NCBI GenBank assembly: GCA_947258835.1
Contig: CAMYJY010000100.1
Span: 1 to 11,463 of the forward strand
Length of the DNA: 11,463 bases
DNA from: an uncultured Pirellulales bacterium
Lineage (GTDB): Bacteria > Planctomycetota > Planctomycetia > Pirellulales > Lacipirellulaceae
Direction: 5' to 3'
Of the stretch, positions 6,260 through 11,463 are shown one piece after another. Under the pieces are notes generated by a model. The model searched no databases and was not told the DNA's origin. It worked only from the letters and a program-made list of their open reading frames with translations. The position numbers and the translations under genes were made by a program. Within the stretch, counting starts at the first letter, position 1. Each line of letters opens with the position of its first letter.

Positions 6260-6376
6260 GCCAACCAATGCGAGGGCGGCATAGCCTGCCCCCGGCTTGA
6301 ACGGGGGGCCGCCAACCAATGCGAGGGCGGCATAGCCTGCCCCCGGCTTGAACGGGGGGCCGCCAACCAATGCGAG
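6260..6376 (+). repeat. 51-bp tandem repeat, 2.3 copies
   Basis: Two identical 51-bp units (6260-6310, 6311-6361) are followed by 15 bp of a third (6362-6376). Each unit carries CCCCCG and CGGGGG arms around GCTTGAA. A separate small hairpin, GGCGGC-GTA-GCCGCC (6248-6262), overlaps the start of the array. The period is a multiple of three, so the minus strand stays open through it, which explains the false N-terminal extension of the mazG-like gene. The array lies in the divergent intergenic region between that gene and the Rieske gene. Confidence 0.95.
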
Positions 6377-6469
6377 CTACCGCTCGGAAGACAATGGCCC
6401 GCTCCCGTTGGTCGCTGGAGTTCTATGTGAGGGCGCTGCGGAGCGCAGCTGGAGGTGTGGTAGTGCACC

Positions 6470-6494
6470 GTAGGCTGGGGCGAAGCCCCACCTT
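6470..6494 (+). repeat. 25-bp palindromic dispersed repeat, copy 2
   Basis: Exact reverse complement of 1409-1433. The centre TGGGGC-GAA-GCCCCA forms a 6-bp stem and is followed on the plus strand by CC and five T (6491-6497). In this orientation it resembles an intrinsic terminator, although no gene ends on the plus strand here. It touches the start of heptamer element B. Confidence 0.85.
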
Positions 6495-6500
6495 TTTATG

Positions 6501-6542
6501 TGTGATGTGAGATGTGAGATGTGAGATATTTGATGTGTGGTA
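6501..6542 (+). repeat. Heptamer array, element B left arm (TGAGATG family)
   Basis: Unbroken period-7 units: TGTGATG, TGAGATG, TGAGATG, TGAGATA, TTTGATG, TGTGGTA. The inner end TGAGATATTTGATGTG is identical to that of element A. Confidence 0.9.
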
Positions 6543-6586
6543 CGACCTCAGTAAGCCGGGGCGCAGCATGCAGAAACCACACCCTA

Positions 6587-6621
6587 CATCAAATATCTCA
6601 CATCTCACATCACACATCCTA
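6587..6621 (-). repeat. Heptamer array, element B right arm (inverted)
   Basis: Read on the minus strand: TAGGATG, TGTGATG, TGAGATG, TGAGATA, TTTGATG. This is the inverted counterpart of 6501-6542, with one TGAGATG unit fewer. The two arms could pair in single-stranded DNA or RNA over about 28 nt around a core of about 44 nt. Within 6148-6688 no additional gene is supportable. Confidence 0.9.
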
Positions 6622-6688
6622 GGATCTTGCTCCCGGAATGCTTAGGATACAACCTTCCTGTCACCTCACCCCCGCGCTGCAGATCGCC

Positions 6689-7039
6689 ATGTCCAACTTC
6701 GTTACCGTCGCCAAGGTGGGTTCGATTCCCGAAGGCCAAGGTGCCACTTTTCCGGTGGGCGAGCGGCTGGTGGCCGTGTTCAATCAGGGTGGGACGTACA
6801 CGGCGATTGACGACATCTGCCCTCATATGGGCGCTTCGCTGGGGGCAGGGCAGGTGGATGCAGACGGAAAGGTCGCTTGTCCTTGGCACGGCTGGCGTTT
6901 TTGCGTGCGCGAGGGCACTTGGTGCGATAATCCCACACTCAAAATCGACGCCTTTCAGGTGCGGGTGGTGGGCGATGAGATTCAGGTAGATGGAACAGCA
7001 CACGAGGAAGATCAAGCCTCATCCAGCAAAGCTGAATGA
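6689..7039 (+). CDS. Rieske [2Fe-2S] ferredoxin-type protein
   Basis: The 116-residue protein is a stand-alone Rieske domain, the NirD / dioxygenase-ferredoxin type. The cluster ligands are all present: CPH (C44, H46) in ICPHMGASLGAG and CPWH (C64, H67) in CPWHGWRF, spaced C-x-H-x17-C-x2-H. The protein would carry one electron at a time, in the cytoplasm, since there is no signal or membrane segment. No oxygenase, reductase or nitrite reductase gene is adjacent, so the partner is unknown. Start: the frame is open from an ATG at 6638, but those 17 residues (MLRIQPSCHLTPALQIA) lie close to repeat sequence and precede the usual family start; ATG 6689 (MSNFVTVAKVG) is preferred although neither has a strong ribosome-binding site. 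A long hairpin spans the stop codon. Confidence 0.92.
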   Translation: MSNFVTVAKVGSIPEGQGATFPVGERLVAVFNQGGTYTAIDDICPHMGASLGAGQVDADGKVACPWHGWRFCVREGTWCDNPTLKIDAFQVRVVGDEIQVDGTAHEEDQASSSKAE

Positions 7040-7045
7040 GGCTTG
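7013..7045 (+). terminator. Hairpin across the Rieske stop codon
   Basis: CAAGCCTCAT (7013-7022) pairs with ATGAGGCTTG (7036-7045). After one mismatch, CAGC/GCTG extends the stem to a 3-nt AAA loop. The TGA stop (7037-7039) is inside the 3' arm. Only GTTCC follows, so it is a weak intrinsic terminator or a 3'-end protective structure. Confidence 0.55.
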
Positions 7046-7103
7046 TTCCGATGAGGCATCTCGTCCCCGAGCAACCAACGAGAGCAGGCCATTTTTTCTT
7101 TCC

Positions 7104-7366
7104 CGGGTGGTACCCAACGCTGGTAAGGCGTTGGGCAGATGAGAACTTACCCATCGACAGCCCAATGGATTGGCTTCGCTGGGATTTTCGATCACGCGGC
7201 AGGTAAAAACTTACCTGCCGCTTGGATTCCCACCGCTCTCCTGCGTCATTCCCGCGCAGGCGGGAATCTAGACCAATTACACTGCTCCTGGATTCCCGCC
7301 TGCGCGGGAATGACTGGAACCCCCCATACTGCCACTGAACTCGTTACCAGCGTTGGGTGCCACCCG
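7104..7366. repeat. Nested inverted-repeat island with 23-bp outer arms
   Basis: The outer arms 7104-7126 and 7344-7366 are 23-bp inverted repeats, with one G-T wobble at 7111/7359. Inside the left part, CCCAACGC (7113-7120) also pairs with GCGTTGGG (7128-7135). A perfect 11-bp hairpin follows at 7196-7221 (GCGGCAGGTAA, loop AAAC), then the dRS3-like doublet at 7245-7314. The translated frames are repeat artefacts, so I see no gene from 7040 to 7434. The layout resembles a non-autonomous element with terminal inverted repeats; no flanking target duplication was identified. Confidence 0.75.
7245..7314. repeat. Inverted doublet of dRS3/NIME-like repeats
   Basis: A 24-bp sequence (7245-7268) is repeated exactly in inverted orientation at 7291-7314, with a 22-nt spacer. 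Each copy contains ATTCCC-N8-GGGAAT (7248-7267 and 7292-7311), the consensus of the neisserial dRS3 repeat; similar GTCATTCCCGCG...CGGGAAT repeats are widespread in proteobacterial genomes. Its translation gives the well-known false peptide RHSRAGGN...WIPACAGMT. Confidence 0.9.
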
Positions 7367-7405
7367 AGTGTACGAGAGGCTTCAGTCCAGGGCTCACGAA
7401 AATCC

Positions 7406-7436
7406 AATCCTACCGGCTTCCGCCGGTAGGATTTTT
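7406..7436. terminator. Strong bidirectional intrinsic terminator
   Basis: AATCCTACCGGC (7406-7417) and GCCGGTAGGATT (7422-7433) make a perfect 12-bp stem with a 4-nt loop. TTT and then ATT follow on the plus strand. On the minus strand, GGATTTTCG follows the stem. It sits one base from the TAA stop of the minus-strand gene (7435-7437), so it most likely ends that transcript. Confidence 0.8.
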
Positions 7437-8514
7437 ATTCTTCCGCACCAGAGCTGGCGTCAGCCGGCGGTTCCCCATTCCAGCCGGGGTCGGACCCTGC
7501 CACCCGCTGAAATTCTACCTGCTGATCTATCTCCTGCTGGATCTGCTGACCAGCAACATCGATGCGCAAGCTCGCCTGCCGCTCCCACGTGGAGGATTCT
7601 AGATGGCCGTGGGTACGGTTAAACAACATCTCCCCGCGTGTTTGTTGGCTTTCGACCTGCACCTGCTCACTACCGAATTGCATTTCTAGTCGCGGCTGGA
7701 AGACTTCCCATTGCTCACCATCCACAGTGCGGGGGCCTTGATAGGTGTAGGTCATCCTGGTGGTGATAGCCCCCAACTGGGGGTTGGGCATTTCCGTGGC
7801 CACGGTCCATTGGTGTCCGCTCACTAAATCGGCAGCCAACGGCAATTCCAAAGTCATCCCTTGCAGCATTTTTTTCATACCCGCCTCCGTCAGCATTGCA
7901 CCCATCATTTCCGCGCCGGGGGCCGTGCTTAAGGTCGTGGTGAGTTTCTCCGGAATTTCCACGGCTTGGATTTTGCCGCGCGGAGTCAAAGTGATGCTGA
8001 GGGGCAATTCCATGAAAGCCTGCAGGGTCGGTGCGAGCATCGCCGCGTACCCCGTGGGGGCTTCCGCAGAGTCCGTGTCATAACTCACGGCAACCTGTCC
8101 GGGGGCCTGCAGCTCCATCCGCACGCGGTGCACTTTTTGTCTGATGGTAGCCAGGCCCTGCGGTGCAACCGCCTCCACTTCCCAAACCAAATCCAACTTC
8201 TGCGTAACGCCAGTCTCGACCGCGCCGGCCGCCCCCAAGTCCATCTGGACGGTCATCGATTGGTTTACTCGGAAGTGGTGCTGGTCTCCGACCGTAAATT
8301 TCCACTGCAAAGCCGCTTCTTCGGCCTGCAGCGCGTGACCGGCGACGCATGACGCCAGAAAAACAAGGCCCAGTGCCAGCTGCGCTGCCAATGAGCCTCG
8401 GGCGCCCAACGGAAGCTCGGTATTTCGCGAGCAACATGCTGGCCGTGGGTTCCTGGGCCGCGCGAACATCAATAACATGGCCCAGGGCAAGACAATCGGA
8501 AACTGCTTGGTCAT
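7435..8514 (-). CDS. Secreted or lipid-anchored protein of unknown function (DUF6263-like)
   Basis: The 359-residue protein has an export signal and then a soluble beta-rich domain with no cysteines. From about residue 66 it runs LQWKFTVGDQHHFRVNQSMTVQ, then VTQKLDLVWEV, RVRMELQAPG, and later LPLSITLTPRGKIQAVEIPEKL. I recall this pattern from planctomycete proteins annotated as DUF6263, but cannot confirm it here. Start: ATG 8514 has GGAG eight bases upstream and is preferred over the ATG 24 bases earlier. However, the N-terminus then has two hydrophobic stretches (5-18 and 42-58) separated by an Arg/Pro-rich linker. A TTG at 8407-8409 would give a simpler signal peptide (GARGSLAAQLALGLVFLASC). 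LASC (53-56) fits a lipobox, and ALQA-EE (61-66) fits ordinary signal cleavage. It is the last gene of a minus-strand run, but the terminator at 8609-8643 separates it from the hydrolase gene. Confidence 0.72.
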   Translation of the reverse strand: MTKQFPIVLPWAMLLMFARPRNPRPACCSRNTELPLGARGSLAAQLALGLVFLASCVAGHALQAEEAALQWKFTVGDQHHFRVNQSMTVQMDLGAAGAVETGVTQKLDLVWEVEAVAPQGLATIRQKVHRVRMELQAPGQVAVSYDTDSAEAPTGYAAMLAPTLQAFMELPLSITLTPRGKIQAVEIPEKLTTTLSTAPGAEMMGAMLTEAGMKKMLQGMTLELPLAADLVSGHQWTVATEMPNPQLGAITTRMTYTYQGPRTVDGEQWEVFQPRLEMQFGSEQVQVESQQTRGEMLFNRTHGHLESSTWERQASLRIDVAGQQIQQEIDQQVEFQRVAGSDPGWNGEPPADASSGAEE

Positions 8515-8608
8515 CAAATATTCTCCGCCAAGCACCATCGTGGGGGGGGCCTGTGGGGATCATTCCAGGGTGAGTCGCCACGATCGACTTTGGTTCGCAT
8601 CAATTGAC

Positions 8609-8643
8609 TTCTGAAAGAACGGCCTCCGGCCGTTCTTTCAGAA
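8609..8643. terminator. 16-bp hairpin terminator after the hydrolase gene
   Basis: A perfect 16-bp stem (8609-8624 with 8628-8643) encloses a 3-nt loop. The stem centre is GC-rich (AACGGCC/GGCCGTT) and its outer part A/T-rich (CTGAAAG/CTTTCAG), the bidirectional terminator pattern. It lies 8 bp after the stop of the UPF0173 gene and before the gene for the secreted protein, so these two are probably separate transcripts. Confidence 0.8.
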
Positions 8644-8651
8644 ACTGCAGG

Positions 8652-9341
8652 TTACAAGGTATGGGACGCACCCGGCGCGAGCACAACCGGTTCGGCGGCC
8701 GTATGCAGACGCACCTGCTCGGCCCAGGCCCCGGCGTCTTGGACGATGGGGGGCCAGGTATTGTAGTGGCAGGGCAGCACCTGCTGCGGATTGAGAAACT
8801 TGATAGCCTCCACGCTCTCTGCGGGCCCCATCGTAAACAAATCGCCAATGGGCAGGACGGCCAGTCGGAGCTGATGGAGTCCAATCAATTTCATTTCCAG
8901 GCTGAGTGCGGTATCCCCAGCAAAATAGACACCGCCCTCAGGGAGGTCCAATATAAAACCGCCAGCCACGCCGCCGTACGACCCGTCAGGCAAACTGGAG
9001 CTATGCAGGGCGGGCGTCATTTTCACCCGGCCGCAGGGCAGCTGGCAGGCCCCGCCCGTGTTCATCGCCACGACTTTTTCTGCGTCGACGCCCTGCGATT
9101 TGAGCCACTCGCCAATCTCATAGTTGGCCACCACCACGGCCCCCGTACGCTGGGCCAGGGCCACCGCGTCAGCCACATGATCAAAGTGCCCATGCGTAAG
9201 CAATAAAAAATCGCACTTCAGGTCAGCGGCCGAGAGTGGAGCGGAGGGCGAATCATCCACAAACGGATCGATCACCAGATGGTGCTTGCCCGTTTGCATC
9301 GCAAAGGCAGAGTGGCCGAGCCAAGTAATTTTTGTAGACAT
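8652..9341 (-). CDS. UPF0173 metal-dependent hydrolase (metallo-beta-lactamase fold)
   Basis: The 229-residue protein is of normal length for UPF0173 (YtkL-like) hydrolases of the metallo-beta-lactamase superfamily. The physiological substrate of the family is not established. Metal ligands are visible: THGHFDH (H50, H52, D54, H55), H113 in ALHSSS, D143 in AGDTALS and H192 in PCHYNTWPPI. The opening ITWLGHSAFA and closing GASHTL are also typical. No signal peptide is present, so it acts in the cytoplasm. The ATG at 9341 has GAGGA four bases upstream (9346-9350), a good ribosome-binding site. A 12-bp hairpin (9355-9387) sits just before that site. pgi lies 273 bp upstream on the same strand, with inverted repeats between, so co-transcription is uncertain. 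Confidence 0.94.
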   Translation of the reverse strand: MSTKITWLGHSAFAMQTGKHHLVIDPFVDDSPSAPLSAADLKCDFLLLTHGHFDHVADAVALAQRTGAVVVANYEIGEWLKSQGVDAEKVVAMNTGGACQLPCGRVKMTPALHSSSLPDGSYGGVAGGFILDLPEGGVYFAGDTALSLEMKLIGLHQLRLAVLPIGDLFTMGPAESVEAIKFLNPQQVLPCHYNTWPPIVQDAGAWAEQVRLHTAAEPVVLAPGASHTL

Positions 9342-9354
9342 ATTTTCCTCAACT

Positions 9355-9387
9355 ATTCCCTGATCAAGCGAAGCCTGATCAGGGAAT
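9355..9387. repeat. 12-bp hairpin upstream of the hydrolase RBS
   Basis: ATTCCCTGATCA (9355-9366) and TGATCAGGGAAT (9376-9387) form a perfect 12-bp stem. The 9-nt loop can add two more pairs (GC-GAA-GC). It ends 4 nt before the ribosome-binding site of the minus-strand hydrolase gene. It might be a leader structure, or the terminator of the preceding transcript. Two short GGGAATG-type heptamers follow at 9382-9397. Confidence 0.65.
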
Positions 9388-9449
9388 GGGGAATGGGGAT
9401 AAAAAAATCGTTACTATTCAGCCAAATGATGCAGCCTGCTCGAAAGATC

Positions 9450-9555
9450 GGTCGTAAGTGCAACTGCCCCTTGAGGATATGTTTAATCCTTAGAGTAACT
9501 TCGAATGGCTAGCTGGCAAAGGACGTAACGTAGGATGGCAGTTGCTCTTACGACC
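9450..9555. repeat. 19-bp imperfect inverted repeat with 68-bp core
   Basis: GGTCGTAAGTGCAACTGCC (9450-9468) pairs with GGCAGTTGCTCTTACGACC (9537-9555), 18 of 19 positions. The core has a small GGAT...ATCC palindrome and no open frame of interest. It lies between pgi and the hydrolase gene. It could be a remnant of a small mobile element or a long 3' hairpin of the pgi mRNA. On the minus strand two T-runs (9582-9597) just after the pgi stop may help termination. Nothing else was seen in 9388-9614. Confidence 0.7.
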
Positions 9556-9614
9556 TGCCTACTGCCGATGGCTGAAGTATACAAAAAATCAAAAAACGTC
9601 GCTGGATACAGGGG

Positions 9615-11030
9615 CTAGGTGCGTAAAATTGCGTTCATGTTCTTCTTGTAGGCCTCGACGCCGGGTTGACCATAGGGGTTGATGCCCAGCAGGCGGCCCT
9701 CGACGACGGTGGCTAGCATCAGCATCTGCAAGAGTTGGCCCAATTGGAATTCATTCAACTGCTCCAGGTGCAGGTCGGCCGTGGGACGATTTTCCTCGCG
9801 GTAGGCCTGATTGGTACCGCGGTGGGCGGCCTGCAAGGCATCGGGCACCGTCTTTTGGGCCAGCTCGTTGAGGCCATCTTGATTGAGTGCGGACTGGCCG
9901 ATGGCCAGTGGCTCACGCCTGCCCTGACCGACAGTGATGTTGGTGATAAGCTTGTCCCGCACGCCCTCCTGGTGCTGCTGACCGCGAGAATGCAAGTCCC
10001 GGGTGTTGACCACAGTCAACGGCGTAGCGCCGCGCTCTTGCTTGCCTAAACTCTCCGAGAGGAGCTGGTCGTACCACAGGCCCACCGCTTCCAGGCGTTT
10101 GCCCCACGTAGAGAGGACACGAATGTCGCAACCACGACGCTCCTCCATCAGGTGGCAGATACCCGTGTAGTCCAGCACAACATTCTCACCGACGGCCGCC
10201 GTGCGAAAATGCTCGTTCATAGCCGCCGCGCCTGCCAGTAACTGGACAATGTCGAGCCCCAGCACGGCCGCCGGCAACAGGCCCACCGCCGAAAAAATTG
10301 AGAACCGCCCCCCCACACCGTCGGGCACGTGATAAATTTCCTCGCAGCCCAAAGCCTGCGCCAAATCGAACAACTTGCCACTGGCACCGGTTACCGGCAC
10401 CACCAGTTCAGCCAACCGCGCGGCATCGCCACCGCAGGAGATGCGAAGTTGCTCCAGCAACATGCGGAAGGCGACGGCCGTCTCCAGGGTGCCCCCGCTT
10501 TTACTAATCACCGTCACGGCCCACCGGTCGGTAATCTCCTGAGCGGGTGCGTTGCGGCCTAGCAAGTCAAACAACCCTTGCAGCGCGTCGTTATCCAGGT
10601 TGTTGCCCTCGTACGTGATGCGGGGGCGATTCCCGCGGGCCGCTCGGGACAACTCGTTGTGGTAGGGATGGCAACAAGCCTCCATCAAAGCTCGGGCACC
10701 CATGTAAGAACCGCCAATACCCAAAACCAACACGCGATCGACTTCAGCGGCCAAACGATCGGCCGTGGCCTGCAGCCGAGCCAATTCGCTATCGGCCCCC
10801 CGCTCATCGTATTCCTGGAGGAGCCGCTCCGGCAAACGGTGAAAGCCGGCATCCAGCGGCTGCTTCGCGGCAGGCACGCTACCTCCTGCCGACCACAGCA
10901 CGTCATCGGCCAGTACTTCGTCACGGGCTGCCTCCAACCGCGGAGTGACCTGGGGGAGATCGTCCGGCTGCAGGCCGTGCTGAGGCAAAAAGACTCCGAT
11001 TGGGTCGTAGGTTATCGGCGCTGTGGACAT
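9615..11030 (-). CDS. pgi: Glucose-6-phosphate isomerase
   Basis: The 471-residue cytoplasmic enzyme interconverts glucose-6-phosphate and fructose-6-phosphate in glycolysis and gluconeogenesis. The motifs occur in order: VLGIGGSYMGARAL (102-115), the phosphate-binding loop VISKSGGTLETAVAFR (174-189), GGRFSIFSAVGLLPAA (240-255), catalytic E326 in LSESLGKQERG, RDLHSRGQQHQEG with likely catalytic H347 (344-356), and QPGVEAYKKNM with the catalytic lysine (K462; 455-465). Length and the DLHS-GQ motif match the shorter Bacillus-type PGI and not the 550-residue E. coli type. ATG 11030 is chosen: it precedes the family start, with a distant GGAG 13-17 bases upstream. The longer frame to a TTG at 11114 would add 28 residues without family support. 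It is the first gene of a minus-strand run. I found no convincing promoter. Confidence 0.96.
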   Translation of the reverse strand: MSTAPITYDPIGVFLPQHGLQPDDLPQVTPRLEAARDEVLADDVLWSAGGSVPAAKQPLDAGFHRLPERLLQEYDERGADSELARLQATADRLAAEVDRVLVLGIGGSYMGARALMEACCHPYHNELSRAARGNRPRITYEGNNLDNDALQGLFDLLGRNAPAQEITDRWAVTVISKSGGTLETAVAFRMLLEQLRISCGGDAARLAELVVPVTGASGKLFDLAQALGCEEIYHVPDGVGGRFSIFSAVGLLPAAVLGLDIVQLLAGAAAMNEHFRTAAVGENVVLDYTGICHLMEERRGCDIRVLSTWGKRLEAVGLWYDQLLSESLGKQERGATPLTVVNTRDLHSRGQQHQEGVRDKLITNITVGQGRREPLAIGQSALNQDGLNELAQKTVPDALQAAHRGTNQAYREENRPTADLHLEQLNEFQLGQLLQMLMLATVVEGRLLGINPYGQPGVEAYKKNMNAILRT

Positions 11031-11122
11031 TGCTGCAAAAGGCTCCAAACAAGAAAACCGCGGGACACATTCGAGCCACGATTCTACCGCCCCTGCGTCA
11101 ATTTTGTTAGACAAGAATTTTT

Positions 11123-11171
11123 TAGGGACTAGGGACTAGAGGCTAGAGGCTAGAGGCTAGGGGCTAGGGGG
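11123..11171 (+). repeat. Heptamer array, element C left arm (TAGGGAC family)
   Basis: Seven period-7 units: TAGGGAC twice, TAGAGGC three times, TAGGGGC, TAGGGGG. The array lies in the pgi upstream region, 92 bp before the chosen start. Confidence 0.92.
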
Positions 11172-11201
11172 GTGGGGGCAGGCCCTGCCGCCCTGTGGCC
11201 C

Positions 11202-11219
11202 TTGCGAGAGGGCTCGCAA
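11202..11219. repeat. Small hairpin in the core of element C
   Basis: TTGCGAG and CTCGCAA form a perfect 7-bp stem with an AGGG loop. The rest of 11172-11398 has no gene I can support. Degenerate relatives of the TGTGATN/CATCNCA heptamers are visible around 11262-11276 and 11370-11398. Confidence 0.5.
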
Positions 11220-11407
11220 TCTGGAAAATAAAACGCGAATGTACGCTGCGCGATTATGTGATCGCGATGTGTGATATTAGACGTGGCTTCCGTCTGCCGC
11301 AGGGGTCCCGTCAGCAAGCGAGGATTTCACACCCTAGATTCTGCCCCTCACCAACCTCAGCCGCAACACAATCACATCATCCATCTCACCGCGCACATCC
11401 CCCCCCC

Positions 11408-11463
11408 CCCTAATCCCTAATCCCTAATCCCTAATCCCTAATCCCTAATCCCTAATCCCTAGC
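11408..11463 (-). repeat. Heptamer array, element C right arm (inverted, telomere-like)
   Basis: Eight period-7 units on the plus strand: CCCTAAT seven times, then CCCTAGC at the window edge. As ATTAGGG on the minus strand they are the inverted relatives of the TAGGGAC array at 11123-11171. A run of 12 cytosines (11399-11410) precedes the array and merges into its first unit. The array may continue beyond the window. Confidence 0.95.

Noticed and set aside
6260..6376. CRISPR array
   Set aside because: The 51-bp units are contiguous without unique spacers, and no cas genes are present.
6148..6468. N-terminal extension of the mazG-like frame to 213 residues
   Set aside because: It is low-complexity and made of 51-bp repeat units; the family domain starts at GTG 6147.
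6423..6617. Minus-strand frame with SNISHLTSHITH
   Set aside because: This is translated heptamer repeat (TGAGATG units) and not a protein; the same applies to the frame at 2322-2534.
6638..6688. 17-residue extension of the Rieske protein
   Set aside because: The extra residues are not part of the domain and adjoin repeat DNA; ATG 6689 fits better, although the choice is not certain.
7139..7429. 96-residue plus-strand frame with RHSRAGGN and WIPACAGMT
   Set aside because: This is the translation of the dRS3-like inverted doublet, a well-known false ORF type, and it is not a gene.
8604..9206. 200-residue plus-strand frame
   Set aside because: It is the antisense shadow of the UPF0173 gene, whose motifs are unmistakable on the minus strand.
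11031..11114. 28-residue extension of PGI from a TTG codon
   Set aside because: No family support for the extra residues, and the ATG at 11030 is at the expected start.
11081..11114. Promoter for pgi (TAGAAT at 11081-11086 with TTGTCT at 11109-11114, minus strand)
   Set aside because: The spacing of 22 bp is too long, and the nearer TTGACG is only 9 bp away, so neither pair makes a credible promoter.
10578..11132. 184-residue plus-strand frame
   Set aside because: It is antisense to pgi and shows no recognisable domain.
11408..11463. True chromosome telomere
   Set aside because: The repeat resembles telomeric DNA, but an inverted relative lies 240 bp away and such arrays occur inside bacterial chromosomes; nothing shows a linear end.

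Overview
The window looks like chromosomal DNA of a planctomycete, most likely of the Pirellulales type. This is inferred from protein style and not from any search: a hypothetical protein opens with a CxxC...CxxC zinc ribbon typical of that phylum, several secreted proteins have no family I can name firmly, genes are loosely packed, the tRNA gene lacks an encoded CCA, and the spaces between genes are full of palindromes and heptamer repeats. No phage, transposase, CRISPR array, toxin-antitoxin pair or defence locus is visible.

Layout. 1-267 (+): 3' end of a flagellin-like gene. 402-1307 (-): zinc-ribbon protein of unknown function. 1444-2229 (+): sirtuin NAD-dependent deacylase. 2183-2381: two copies of a 65-bp repeat, one forming the end of the sirtuin gene and one touching tRNA-Glu(CUC) (2382-2454, -). 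2472-2675: inverted pair of heptamer arrays. 2673-6147 (-): apparent three-gene operon, read mazG-like pyrophosphohydrolase, then a 735-residue exported/membrane protein (4-nt GTGA overlap), then an ABC transporter ATPase. 6148-6688: repeat island between divergent genes (51-bp tandem repeat, 25-bp palindromic repeat, second heptamer inverted pair). 6689-7039 (+): small Rieske [2Fe-2S] protein. 7104-7433: gene-free nest of inverted repeats, including a doublet matching the dRS3-type ATTCCC-N8-GGGAAT repeat, closed by a strong bidirectional terminator. 7435-8514 (-): secreted or lipid-anchored unknown protein. 8652-9341 (-): UPF0173 metallo-beta-lactamase-fold hydrolase. 9615-11030 (-): glucose-6-phosphate isomerase. 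11123-11463: third inverted pair of heptamer arrays, of a telomere-like TAGGGA(T/C) type, running off the window end.

The genes are mostly ordinary housekeeping functions that do not form one pathway. The only tight functional unit is the mazG / 735-aa protein / ABC ATPase operon, where the large membrane protein probably works with the ATPase; no classical permease lies in the window. The unusual content is between genes: three inverted pairs of period-7 arrays (two sharing the same inner end sequence), a duplicated element that supplies the sirtuin C-terminus and stop codon, and palindromes placed over or against the stop codons of several genes. These look like dispersed, possibly REPIN- or MITE-like, non-coding elements and are the best candidates for something undescribed.
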